A stretch of DNA of 64,000 nt, from contig OY781923.1 of the NCBI GenBank assembly GCA_963677225.1, forward strand, positions 124,001 through 188,000, written 5' to 3'. The notes below the pieces were generated by a model. It had not been told where the DNA came from. It was given only the letters and a program-made list of their open reading frames with translations, and did not search any database. The translations under genes and the position numbers were made by a program. The stretch is from SABI01 sp028532915. Lineage in GTDB: Bacteria > Spirochaetota > Spirochaetia > Sphaerochaetales > Sphaerochaetaceae. Shown here one piece after another: positions 8,042 through 16,056 of this stretch (positions are counted from its first letter, which is position 1; the number at the start of each line of letters is the position of its first letter).

Positions 8042-9128
8042 GCGCCATGTCGCTTTTTGCTCTATGTTTCACCTTAGGAAAGTCCTGTGCGACTCTGTTG
8101 ATTGAGAAGATTCCGGTCACACCTTCCTGATAAGCCGCTTCCAGATTATCTCCGATGTCACCGACAACGGCTACGAGCGGAACCTCTTTTTTCTTTGTTC
8201 TTCTGGCGATACCGATAACCACCTTCCCTCTCAGAGACTGGAAATCGATTTTTCCTTCCCCTGTGAAGACTATATCGGTATCATCGAGCTCCCTGTCGAA
8301 ATGGACCGTATCGAGAACGACTTCGATGCCCATCTCTAAAGAAGAATTGAAGAAAGCAACCATCCCCCCTCCCATACCGCCTGCGGCTCCGGAACCGGGA
8401 AGCTCAGAAATATCTACATCGAGATTCTTTTCCACGATAGTCGAGAAGGCTCTCAGTTTCTCATCAAGAATTTCAACCATCTTCTGGTCAGCACCCTTCT
8501 GAGGTCCGAAAACGTAGGCCGCTCCGCTCTCACCGAACAGAGGGTTGTCTATGTCGCACATTGTGACGACCTCGACTCCTTTCAATGCGGGATTCATAGT
8601 CGACCTGTCGATAGAGGCGATCTTGTCGAGAGTGGCTCCTGTCGGTACGAACTGAGAACCTTCGGCATCCAGGAAAGTAACACCTGCACCGGCGGCGGCA
8701 CCGGCTCCACCGTCATTGGTAGCGGATCCTCCCAGACCGACGATAATCTTTGTACACCCTCTTTCTGCCGCATCGACCATCATCTCACCGACACCGAATG
8801 TAGTCGCCTGTCCGGGACGGAGATCTTCGCCGACAAGAGGAAGTCCTGCACAGCTTGCCATCTCGATGATTGCAGTCGTACCCTCGATAATTCCGTAAAA
8901 ACTGTTCATCTTCTCGAAATGGGGACCGGTAACATCAAGAAAAATCTTTTCTCCACCGACTGCAGTCAGGAAAGAATCAACAGTTCCCTCTCCCCCGTCG
9001 GCAACGGGAATAGAGACGATTTGGACATCTTCGTAATATGTGTTGATCGCATCACTCATCAATGAACAAACTTCCTGAGAACTCATTGTTCCTTTGAATG
9101 AATCCGGTATGAGAATACACTTTTTCAT
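7995..9128 (-). CDS. garK: Glycerate 2-kinase (GarK/GlxK family)
   Basis: Phosphorylates D-glycerate with ATP to 2-phosphoglycerate, feeding it to lower glycolysis. 377 residues from the ATG at 9128 (MKKCILIPDSFKGTMSS, the family's usual opening), with GAGAGGG upstream; the open frame extends to 9209 but lacks similarity there. Visible motifs are IIVGLGGSATNDGGAGAAAG, GLPLVGEDLRPGQATTFGVGE and VFTGEGKIDFQSLRGKV. Whether the family product is 2- or 3-phosphoglycerate is from family knowledge. A possible promoter lies just upstream, but the gene also follows the VTE6-like gene by 90 bases. Confidence 0.95.
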   Translation of the reverse strand: MKKCILIPDSFKGTMSSQEVCSLMSDAINTYYEDVQIVSIPVADGGEGTVDSFLTAVGGEKIFLDVTGPHFEKMNSFYGIIEGTTAIIEMASCAGLPLVGEDLRPGQATTFGVGEMMVDAAERGCTKIIVGLGGSATNDGGAGAAAGAGVTFLDAEGSQFVPTGATLDKIASIDRSTMNPALKGVEVVTMCDIDNPLFGESGAAYVFGPQKGADQKMVEILDEKLRAFSTIVEKNLDVDISELPGSGAAGGMGGGMVAFFNSSLEMGIEVVLDTVHFDRELDDTDIVFTGEGKIDFQSLRGKVVIGIARRTKKKEVPLVAVVGDIGDNLEAAYQEGVTGIFSINRVAQDFPKVKHRAKSDMALTMDNLIRFVKRLGF

Positions 9129-9144
9129 ACAATCCCTCTCTAAC

Positions 9145-9172
9145 ATTCTAATGATTTTAAATAATTTCCCAA
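9145..9172 (-). promoter_or_regulatory. Putative promoter of glycerate kinase
   Basis: On the minus strand TTGGGA (9172-9167), 16-base spacer, TAGAAT (9150-9145), leaving a 5' leader of about 10-17 bases with the ribosome site. Confidence 0.4.
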
Positions 9173-9218
9173 TATTACACTGAAAAAAGAATCTTTTACT
9201 AGACGACACCGGTTAATT

Positions 9219-10034
9219 TCACAGGACTATCAGGGTAAGTCCTCCGGCAAGAAGAGTGGAAACAACATTGCTCATAAGGTTGACTATATCATTGTCGATC
9301 CATCGGATACCCCGACACAGTTCGAACACCACGTCATCTGAACGCTCACGCTCGGTCACCAGCTCGTTGACAGGATCCCAGTAGTGTCCCTGTACTGTCG
9401 CTCCCAGATATGAATCGACGAGAGAACCGGCAATTCCCGATAATGCGATGATCGATGCAAGAAGAAAAAACCTGAAATCTCCGGCAATCCTGTATGAAAC
9501 GTACCACAGTGAGCTTATCAGAATGGAACCGATGATCGAGCTCAACGACCCGAGCCAGCTCACACCTCCCGACATTCCTGGAGTAACCGGAGTGAAAGTG
9601 AGGATCGAAACAGGATTTTCCTTAGAGAGAATTCCCGCTTCACTCGCCCATGTATCTGCAGTACTTGCAGCCAGAGAGGCACCGAACATGACAAGAGGTA
9701 TGATCGAACCGGTCAATCCGTATAAAAGAGCCGCGATTCCTGCAATTCCTCCGTTCGCGAAGACCTGAACCCAGTCGCGCGTCTCTCCCTTTTTGTGGAT
9801 CTTCGAGATATCGACCTGTTTTACCAGTTTCCCGACCTTCCCCAGAATATTGGCAGAAACGAAGAAGAAGACAAGAATGAGCCAGCCGACGAAGTTCATG
9901 AAATAAAAGATTATGAATCCGAGAAGGAATGAGGCAACGCTTCCTGAAACGGTAAGGAGCTTCAGTTTCAGAGCTGCAAACAGCAGCAGCAGATTCACAA
10001 TGAACGGGATAACCATATCGTACAGTGAGATCAT
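9219..10034 (-). CDS. DUF92 membrane protein, VTE6-like prenyl-phosphate kinase
   Basis: 271 residues with about six membrane helices. The stretch ADTWASEAGILSKENPVSILTF followed by PGMSGGVSWLG is the hallmark of the DUF92 family, whose plant and cyanobacterial member VTE6 phosphorylates phytyl phosphate to phytyl diphosphate. Here the substrate is unknown. Its ATG overlaps the stop of the preceding kinase-like gene (TGATG), so the two proteins are made together, as expected for sequential steps isoprenoid alcohol -> monophosphate -> diphosphate. The family call is firm; the reaction is inference. Confidence 0.85.
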   Translation of the reverse strand: MISLYDMVIPFIVNLLLLFAALKLKLLTVSGSVASFLLGFIIFYFMNFVGWLILVFFFVSANILGKVGKLVKQVDISKIHKKGETRDWVQVFANGGIAGIAALLYGLTGSIIPLVMFGASLAASTADTWASEAGILSKENPVSILTFTPVTPGMSGGVSWLGSLSSIIGSILISSLWYVSYRIAGDFRFFLLASIIALSGIAGSLVDSYLGATVQGHYWDPVNELVTERERSDDVVFELCRGIRWIDNDIVNLMSNVVSTLLAGGLTLIVL

Positions 10035-10702
10035 CAGAGAGCTCCCAGAAGAAACGCACTGAGAAGAGCTCCGCCGATAGGCACCGTTATGTTATCAAGT
10101 CCCCACGGTGTGAACAGCTCAATCAGTGTCAGAAAGACCGAGATGACGATCGTAAAAAGAAGAAAACTGAAGAATGATGAACCTGCCAGACCGTAGACGA
10201 ACCCTACGATCAGGATAAGAACTGCGGTAACGAAGAACATGACGGCGGAACCTACCAGAGATTTATCATGCATGATCTTCCTTTTTCCGCAGGAGTATCC
10301 GATCAGAGCAGCAAGGCCGTCTCCATAGCCCATGGCAAAGACTCCTATGGTACCTGCCCAGAAAGGAATCATTTCCGTGTAGGTCAGAATGACTATTATC
10401 AATAGAGAAACGGGAAAATAGACCAGTCCCAGATTCCTCTTCCAGTCACGGACACCGAGTTTATCGGCAAACTTTGAATAGACCGCGGCCGCATTGATGA
10501 ATATGAATACGACAGGACCGACAACTGCAGTCTGAAGGCTGTCGAAGAATATCAGAAGGAGTATCCACCAGTTCGAAACTGCTATGTGAATAAATTTCCG
10601 TACTACTTCGGGGGAGAATTTTTTGGAATAAGCCATCAGAAAACCTATGGCGACAACTATTCCGATGAAGGCGAATGATACTGCCAAGCCTGTTATATTC
10701 AT
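10034..10702 (-). CDS. Dolichol/phytol-kinase-like membrane protein (VTE5/Sec59 type)
   Basis: 222 residues, about seven membrane helices. Motifs of the CTP-dependent polyprenol kinase family are present: EVVRKFIHIAVSNWW, FAMGYGDGLAALIG, HDKSLVGS and ELFTPWGLDNITVPI. Members phosphorylate phytol (VTE5), dolichol (Sec59) or diacylglycerol. I place the start at the ATG at 10702, because upstream there is no ribosome site but a promoter spaced so that the transcript would begin at this A; a longer frame (to 10849) has unrelated basic sequence. Couples to the DUF92 gene by a 1-base overlap. Confidence 0.82.
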   Translation of the reverse strand: MNITGLAVSFAFIGIVVAIGFLMAYSKKFSPEVVRKFIHIAVSNWWILLLIFFDSLQTAVVGPVVFIFINAAAVYSKFADKLGVRDWKRNLGLVYFPVSLLIIVILTYTEMIPFWAGTIGVFAMGYGDGLAALIGYSCGKRKIMHDKSLVGSAVMFFVTAVLILIVGFVYGLAGSSFFSFLLFTIVISVFLTLIELFTPWGLDNITVPIGGALLSAFLLGAL

Positions 10703-10708
10703 TACAAG

Positions 10709-10737
10709 AATATAAAGGGTATTGGACAATTTTTCAA
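10709..10737 (-). promoter_or_regulatory. Promoter predicting a leaderless mRNA for the VTE5-like kinase
   Basis: On the minus strand TTGAAA (10737-10732), 17-base spacer, TATATT (10714-10709), then exactly six bases to the ATG at 10702. The predicted +1 is the A of the start codon. No Shine-Dalgarno is present. Confidence 0.55.
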
Positions 10738-10932
10738 TATATTGACAGTTATATAACGGCGTGGTATTGTTTTTATGCTTTCGTTTTTGAGTTGCAGGTG
10801 GGTCTTTTAATCTAGTTTCTTTTTTGAGTCGTTTAGTTCGTATTCCCAACAGAGCGATTAATTTGAACCAAACATGCCGCCAAATGAAGCAATTATAAAA
10901 AAACAGGACACAGGGCCTGTGAAGGATGCTTT

Positions 10933-11208
10933 ATGGCAAAAAAAATCTATGTTGGCAACATGAGCTACGCCACTTCCGAGGAAGAACTTCGGGACCTTTT
11001 CTCACAATACGGAACTGTATTGAGTGCAAACATCATCATCGACAGAGAAACTCATCGCCCTAAGGGCTTCGGTTTCGTCGAAATGGAAGAGGATTCTGCT
11101 GCAGAAGCCGCTATTTCTCAGCTTGACGGGAAAGAGTTCGGCGGACGTAATCTTCGTGTTAACGAAGCTATCGCAAAGCCACGACCAAGCAGAAGCTATC
11201 GCGACTAA
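10933..11208 (+). CDS. RRM-domain RNA-binding protein
   Basis: 91-residue protein that is a single RNA-recognition motif. RNP2 (KIYVGNM, residues 4-10) and RNP1 (KGFGFVEM, about residues 44-51) are intact, including the aromatic residues that stack on RNA. A short basic C-terminal tail (KPRPSRSYRD) follows. Bacterial proteins of this size bind single-stranded RNA and are often cold- or stress-induced; the target is unknown. AAGGA precedes the ATG. A 13-base near-palindrome (CACAGG-G-CCTGTG, 10909-10921) lies just upstream of the ribosome site and could be a small RNA hairpin or protein site. A strong terminator follows. Confidence 0.95.
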   Translation: MAKKIYVGNMSYATSEEELRDLFSQYGTVLSANIIIDRETHRPKGFGFVEMEEDSAAEAAISQLDGKEFGGRNLRVNEAIAKPRPSRSYRD

Positions 11209-11227
11209 TTCTCAGGTAGAAATGCTG

Positions 11228-11262
11228 AAGACCACCCGATTGATATCAGGTGGTCTTTTTTT
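11228..11262 (+). terminator. Rho-independent terminator of the RRM gene
   Basis: AAGACCACC pairs perfectly with GGTGGTCTT across a 12-base loop, followed by a run of T to 11262. Confidence 0.92.
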
Positions 11263-11281
11263 GTCATGTGGAACCTGCCTT

Positions 11282-13156
11282 CTACCAGGCTCCTCCGCCT
11301 CCTCCTCCGAAGCCTCCTCCGCTTGAGCCTCCCGAGAATCCTGAAGAGACATGACCCGGAGAGGAAGATCCCTTTGGCGCAAGGTTCGAAGCCAGTGATC
11401 TGTCACATCGGTTCACAATGGCGCTTATCGCTAGGGAATTGAACAGAACCTGATCACCCGAATACCATCTCGGCGGTTCCAGAGTGAAAGAATCGAATTT
11501 TTTGGCCCACTTTTTCTCCAGACCGAGAACTATCGCGTACGAAAGAAGATGATAATAATACTCGGGGTCCTTCTCGATCATCCGTTTCAGCTCATCTATC
11601 TCGACTTTCTCGATAAATTCTCTCAATCCCATCACTTCCTCCAGTTTTTTCACACCATAATCACTGCGTTTCGTCGTGATGACTGTAAACAGAGCAAAAA
11701 TGAAGAGTGAAATGAAAGCCGCAGGAACAGCCCACAGAGCCAGAGACTGCTGTGAAGTCTCAAAATAGGCTATAGCAAATACCACGAATGAGACTATGAC
11801 GAATATGAGAAACAACAGGAAGAAGAACATTACCTTCGAGAAAGTCTTGCGTATATGCCATCTGCTCATCGCCGCCTGAATGATCACCGTATCAGTGATC
11901 AGGTAAGCAAGCGAGATACCGGCGATCACCAGTGTGATTGCTCCGGGATAATTCACAGTAAGGACCAGCGGCAGCGTCAGAACGGGAATGAGCCCGAGCA
12001 GGAACGTGAGCCCTGCTTTGACCTTCGCTTCTCTGCTGTCGAGTCTTCTCTCCTTCGTATAATGTTTAGCGACAGTCTGCTGGACTTTGGCATACACTTT
12101 GATAAAATCATTTTTCAGATCCTTTTCGGTCACGACTCCGTTCTTCCCCAGAGCGAAGAACCTGTCGAACAGCTGCTGCTCATGCGGTAAAGGATCGCTG
12201 AGAGGTTTGCCCTTTATGAAGGATATCTTTTTATCTTCCTCCACTATCGTGACCGCTCCCTTGTCAGCCCAGTAGAAAAGCATACTCGTTACATCATGAA
12301 TATCAAGAGAGCTGTCAATGATATACCCGGCATCCAGAGGAGAAAGATCCTCCGGCGCGGTGAAAACGGGAACGATGACAAGGTTTTTATCCCTTCCGTA
12401 AGTTCTCCACCATCGAAACGCGAGAAAAAGACCGAGAAGGGTAAGAACAAGTGCAAAAGGGGCGATGATAGCCTGCCAGTTCGTCCTTGATTCAAAATAT
12501 CCTTCAGGAAGATCGACTTTCACAGTCACAGCCTCATCGGGAGCGATACGTCCGGCAGTTCCGGTGATTGTCTTTCCCGAATCATCGATTGACCATGAGA
12601 CCTGCTCCCCACTCGTCGATCCGGCTTCCCCGCTGGTGAAAGATATCGCATCGGTATCTATCGGAAAGGGAAATTCTATCGTGAACGAACTCTCTTCGAG
12701 AGGCACATCCCAGTCGGTACCTATGATATTGAAATAGAATTCATCCTTATCGGTAAAACGGTCCTCTCCGATATCGTAGCGATAGGAAATAGCGTAATCA
12801 TGTGTCCCTGTCACCGTGTAATCAGGACTGCCGAGTCTCATCACGACCGAATAGGAATTGCGGGAAACTTCGAGATCTTCGCTTGCTCTTATTTTTGTGA
12901 CTCTGGCCTTTATCGAACTGCCGTCATCTAGAGTAAAGGAGACCGGCACTGTCCGGTAAAATCCGTGTTTGGGAACATTGAACGTGAGAGTGGCCGACTC
13001 CTCGATATCATAATGTCCTTCAGAGGTGATAATGATGCTGGAATTGAAAGAATCAATCGTATAATCTGCAGCACTCAGAGGAAACAAAAGACACAGTAAA
13101 ATAATGCCCGCAGTGAAGCCTGCCCTATTTCGAGAAAGATACTGATACACGTTCAC
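11282..13156 (-). CDS. DUF2207 membrane protein (YciQ-like)
   Basis: 624 residues. Signal-like helix (residues about 13-29, ending AAD), an extracytoplasmic beta-rich DUF2207 domain (about 30-230, with KHGFYRTVPVSF), a membrane helix near 235-255, a cytoplasmic middle region, further helices at about 395-490, and a glycine-rich end (GGSSGGGFGGGGGGAW), as in the YciQ family. Function is not known. The GTG start (13156) is set by AGGAGG six bases upstream and overlaps the end of lemA by 32 bases. LemA and DUF2207 genes are often paired. Confidence 0.9.
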   Translation of the reverse strand: MNVYQYLSRNRAGFTAGIILLCLLFPLSAADYTIDSFNSSIIITSEGHYDIEESATLTFNVPKHGFYRTVPVSFTLDDGSSIKARVTKIRASEDLEVSRNSYSVVMRLGSPDYTVTGTHDYAISYRYDIGEDRFTDKDEFYFNIIGTDWDVPLEESSFTIEFPFPIDTDAISFTSGEAGSTSGEQVSWSIDDSGKTITGTAGRIAPDEAVTVKVDLPEGYFESRTNWQAIIAPFALVLTLLGLFLAFRWWRTYGRDKNLVIVPVFTAPEDLSPLDAGYIIDSSLDIHDVTSMLFYWADKGAVTIVEEDKKISFIKGKPLSDPLPHEQQLFDRFFALGKNGVVTEKDLKNDFIKVYAKVQQTVAKHYTKERRLDSREAKVKAGLTFLLGLIPVLTLPLVLTVNYPGAITLVIAGISLAYLITDTVIIQAAMSRWHIRKTFSKVMFFFLLFLIFVIVSFVVFAIAYFETSQQSLALWAVPAAFISLFIFALFTVITTKRSDYGVKKLEEVMGLREFIEKVEIDELKRMIEKDPEYYYHLLSYAIVLGLEKKWAKKFDSFTLEPPRWYSGDQVLFNSLAISAIVNRCDRSLASNLAPKGSSSPGHVSSGFSGGSSGGGFGGGGGGAW

Positions 13157-13679
13157 GGGCTTCCTCCTCTATCGCCAGATAATCCAATTTTTTGAAGTGG
13201 GTCATCGAGGCGATGATCGAACTGGGAACCGTTTCAACGATCGTGTTTATATCACTTATGATGGCGTTATAATATTTTCTCGCATGCAACAGCTCGTTTT
13301 CAATCACCTGCAGCTGATTCTGCAGATCCAGAAAACCCTGATTCGCTTTCAGGTCAGGATAGCCTTCGCTCAGAGCAAACAAAGATTTGAGAGTATGACT
13401 GAACTGATTGGCCGCTTCGTTTCTCTCTGCAAGGGTCGATCCTCCCATTGCGGAATTTCTTGCCTTGATGACATTGGTAAGCGTCTCCTGCTCATGGGAT
13501 GCGTATCCTTTCACCGTTTCAACGAGATTGGGAATGAGATCATATCTCTTTTTCAGATGAGCATCAATCGCACTGCCTGATTCTTCGCTCTGATTTCTGA
13601 GACGGATAAGTTTGTTGTACACTCCGACCCCGTACAACACCAATAAAAACACAACGACAAGAAAAATGATAAAACCCAT
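13125..13679 (-). CDS. lemA: LemA family protein
   Basis: 184 residues with an N-terminal membrane anchor (GFIIFLVVVFLLVLYGVGVYNKLIRLRN) and the LemA helical domain (KRYDLIPNLVETVKGYASHEQETL ... LTNVIKARNSA), including the usual YYNAIISDINTIVETVPSSIIA segment. Family function is still unclear; the anchored N-terminus and helical bundle suggest a membrane-linked scaffold. TAAGGAGA precedes the ATG. First gene of a two-gene unit with the DUF2207 gene. Confidence 0.94.
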   Translation of the reverse strand: MGFIIFLVVVFLLVLYGVGVYNKLIRLRNQSEESGSAIDAHLKKRYDLIPNLVETVKGYASHEQETLTNVIKARNSAMGGSTLAERNEAANQFSHTLKSLFALSEGYPDLKANQGFLDLQNQLQVIENELLHARKYYNAIISDINTIVETVPSSIIASMTHFKKLDYLAIEEEARERVSVSFSK

Positions 13680-13751
13680 AGGATTCTCCTTATAAAGATA
13701 TAGACAACTACCATCATACTTTACCTTAAAGAGATACGCTACTGATTGTTC

Positions 13752-13780
13752 TTGAATTTTAAATTATAGTATTGTATATT
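13752..13780 (+). promoter_or_regulatory. Promoter of argR
   Basis: TTGAAT (13752-13757), 17-base spacer, TATATT (13775-13780). The expected start of transcription is near 13787, giving a leader of about 35 bases with GGAG before the ATG. Confidence 0.65.
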
Positions 13781-13810
13781 CATACAGAATATAAAGAATA
13801 AATATTCAAA
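13773..13810 (+). promoter_or_regulatory. Two palindromes resembling ARG boxes at the argR promoter
   Basis: TGTATATTCATACA (13773-13786) overlaps the -10 hexamer, and AAAGAATAAATATTCAAA (13793-13810) lies just after the expected transcription start. The second matches the known ARG-box pattern (GAAT-N4-ATTC with AT-rich flanks). Both positions fit autorepression by ArgR. Confidence 0.6.
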
Positions 13811-13821
13811 CGGAGAAATGA

Positions 13822-14292
13822 ATGAAAGAACGCCACAACCGACTTTCTGTCGTGAAAGAACTAATCAAGAACAATCGTATCGATAATCAGGATATGCTAT
13901 TGGAACTGCTTTCCGAGGCAGGATATACAGTTACACAGGCAACACTTTCAAGAGACCTTAAGATGCTGAAGGTTGGAAAGATCTCCGACGGATGGTCCGG
14001 CTATTATTACGCTCTTCCGGAAAACGATCTTATCAGCGAATCAGAAAAATCATACATACAGGACGTTCGTCGCGGAGTCCTCTCGATTGAATTCAGCCAG
14101 AACTTCGGAGTCATCAAAACCCGCAGCGGACATGCGAACAGTGTTGCTCTGGCACTCGATGTTCTTGCCCTGCCGGAGATCCTGGGAACCCTTGCAGGAG
14201 ATGATACGATATTCGTCATACTACGGGAAGGAATGTCGAAAGAAGACCTTCTGGAGAGCTTCAAGTTAAGAATTCCTGAAATCGAAGGATAG
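13822..14292 (+). CDS. argR: ArgR arginine repressor
   Basis: 156-residue arginine-responsive DNA-binding protein. N-terminal winged helix (residues about 1-70) with TVTQATLSRDLKMLKVGKI, the recognition region; C-terminal hexamerisation and arginine-binding domain with GTLAGDDTIFVILREG, including the conserved Asp pair. It normally represses arginine biosynthesis and may activate catabolism. Flanked by its own promoter and ARG-box-like sites; no arginine biosynthesis gene is in the window. Divergent from lemA; pgi follows in the same direction after 63 bases and has its own promoter. Confidence 0.95.
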   Translation: MKERHNRLSVVKELIKNNRIDNQDMLLELLSEAGYTVTQATLSRDLKMLKVGKISDGWSGYYYALPENDLISESEKSYIQDVRRGVLSIEFSQNFGVIKTRSGHANSVALALDVLALPEILGTLAGDDTIFVILREGMSKEDLLESFKLRIPEIEG

Positions 14293-14306
14293 CAGAAATA
14301 TCATTA

Positions 14307-14335
14307 TTGATAATCCTATCTTCTCACTATACACT
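14307..14335 (+). promoter_or_regulatory. Promoter of pgi
   Basis: TTGATA (14307-14312), 17-base spacer, TACACT (14330-14335); expected start near 14342, then GGAGG before the pgi ATG. Confidence 0.5.
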
Positions 14336-14355
14336 CTACATCTGGAGGAGTATGT

Positions 14356-15936
14356 ATGAAATTCATCGATCTTGACAAAACAGAAAGCTTTGCGGCACTT
14401 CAGGCTCTTTTTCCGGTAGAGCTCAGAACAATTCTCAACGAGCAGCGGATACGGTCCTCACAGATTCCTCTGGGAGGAGACCTCATCTACAATTACAGTG
14501 CTATGCCGGTTGAAGAAGAACACCTGAAGGTACTGTGTGATTTAGCTGAGGAACAGGAAGTAATCGAAAAATACAAAGAGCTTCTGTCCGGACAGGTTAT
14601 GAATCCGGGAGAGAACAGACTCGTTCTTCATCAACTGACCAGAAAAAATGCTTTAAAAGATAATATTGTCATCGCAGACTCTACGGATAAGGAAGCATTC
14701 TACAGCCAGCAGCTCGAAAAAGTGTATGAATTTGCTTCGAAAGTAAGAGAGAAAAAGATTGTCGGCTCTACAGGAAAACCGTTTACTACTGTCGTCCAGA
14801 TAGGAATCGGCGGCTCCGACCTCGGTCCGAGAGCCATGTATCTTGCGATGGAAGGATGGGCACAGGGAGAAGGGATAGAAACGATTGATGCCAGATTCAT
14901 CAGTAATGTAGACCCGGATGATGCCAAACAGGTACTTCAGGATGCAGATATAGAGTCTACGCTATTCATTCTCGTCTCCAAAAGCGGAACCACACAGGAG
15001 ACTCTAACCAATTTTGAGCTGGTGAAGAAGACGATGGAAGAAAAAAGGATAGCAGGTTTTGATTCCTCCAGACATCTTGTCGCGGTAACAAGCAACACGA
15101 GCCCTCTCGCATCTTCCGATGATGTGATGGATGCATTCTACATCGATGACTATATCGGAGGACGATATTCGTCTACAAGTGCCGTAGGGGCACTGGTACT
15201 CTCTCTTGCATTCGGTAAAGAGGTGGTCTCCCAGTTTCTTGAAGGGGCCCATGAGGCAGACATCAGAGCACTCGAAACCGACCCGTTGAAAAACGGAGCT
15301 CTTCTCGATGCGCTCATCGGTGTGTATCTGAGAAATGTGCTGAATATGCCGACTACGGCGATTCTCCCCTATTCGCAGGCTCTCTCCCGCTTCCCGGCGC
15401 ATCTGCAGCAGCTAGACATGGAAAGCAACGGGAAAAGCGTGAACAGAGAAGGAAAAAGCATACATTACCCTACCGGACCGATCATATTCGGAGAACCGGG
15501 AACCAACGGGCAGCACTCATTCTATCAGCTGCTTCATCAGGGAACCGACAGCATCCCCCTGCAGTTCATCGGATTCAAAGAGAATCAGAGAAAATACGAT
15601 ATAGAGACCGAAGGAAGTACAAGTCAGGATAAACTGCTTGCAAACCTCATCGCGCAGATTGTCGCATTCGCTCTGGGAAAAGAGGATGAGAACGGTAATA
15701 AAAGATTTTCGGGAAACCGCTTCTCTTCTCTCATCTACGGTTCAAGACTCACTCCGAAGAATCTCGGAGCCCTTCTGGCTCACTATGAGAACAAGGTGAT
15801 GTTCCAGGGCTTTATCTGGAATATCAATTCATTCGACCAGGAAGGTGTCCAGCTCGGAAAGGTTCTGGCAAAGAAAGTCCTCTCCGGCGCTCAGGGAGAT
15901 ACCATTCTCCGGTCTTTCATGAAGATACTTCTATAA
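14356..15936 (+). CDS. pgi: Glucose-6-phosphate isomerase
   Basis: Interconverts glucose 6-phosphate and fructose 6-phosphate in the cytoplasm. 526 residues, full length. Substrate-binding and catalytic motifs visible: IGIGGSDLGPRAMYLAME, FILVSKSGTTQETLTNFE (phosphate loop), GGRYSSTSAVGALVLSL, GEPGTNGQHSFYQLLHQGTDSIPL and a C-terminal Lys in QEGVQLGKVLAKKVL. TGGAGGAG precedes the ATG. Together with the phosphofructokinase on the opposite strand (convergent) it covers two successive steps of glycolysis. Confidence 0.98.
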   Translation: MKFIDLDKTESFAALQALFPVELRTILNEQRIRSSQIPLGGDLIYNYSAMPVEEEHLKVLCDLAEEQEVIEKYKELLSGQVMNPGENRLVLHQLTRKNALKDNIVIADSTDKEAFYSQQLEKVYEFASKVREKKIVGSTGKPFTTVVQIGIGGSDLGPRAMYLAMEGWAQGEGIETIDARFISNVDPDDAKQVLQDADIESTLFILVSKSGTTQETLTNFELVKKTMEEKRIAGFDSSRHLVAVTSNTSPLASSDDVMDAFYIDDYIGGRYSSTSAVGALVLSLAFGKEVVSQFLEGAHEADIRALETDPLKNGALLDALIGVYLRNVLNMPTTAILPYSQALSRFPAHLQQLDMESNGKSVNREGKSIHYPTGPIIFGEPGTNGQHSFYQLLHQGTDSIPLQFIGFKENQRKYDIETEGSTSQDKLLANLIAQIVAFALGKEDENGNKRFSGNRFSSLIYGSRLTPKNLGALLAHYENKVMFQGFIWNINSFDQEGVQLGKVLAKKVLSGAQGDTILRSFMKILL

Positions 15937-15959
15937 TACCCGAAACATTCAAACTTTCA

Positions 15960-15995
15960 GAAAGAGGCAGAACCTGTTTTGCCTCTTTCCTGTCT
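15960..15995 (+). terminator. Putative terminator of pgi
   Basis: GAAAGAGGCA (15960-15969) pairs with TGCCTCTTTC (15980-15989), ten perfect base pairs with a ten-base loop; the following CTGTCTCTG is only weakly T-rich. Confidence 0.6.
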
Positions 15996-16028
15996 CTGTG
16001 TGCTCAGGTGATTTCTCATCATATGGAC

Positions 16029-16056
16029 AAAAAAACCCCCCGGGGAAAAGGAGGTT
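16029..16056 (-). terminator. Putative leftward terminator with anti-Shine-Dalgarno sequence
   Basis: On the minus strand AACCTCC (16056-16050) can pair with GGGGGTT around a nine-base loop (with one U-G pair), followed by further T residues to 16029. It could end a long 3' region of the pfk mRNA or a small RNA. Confidence 0.4.
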
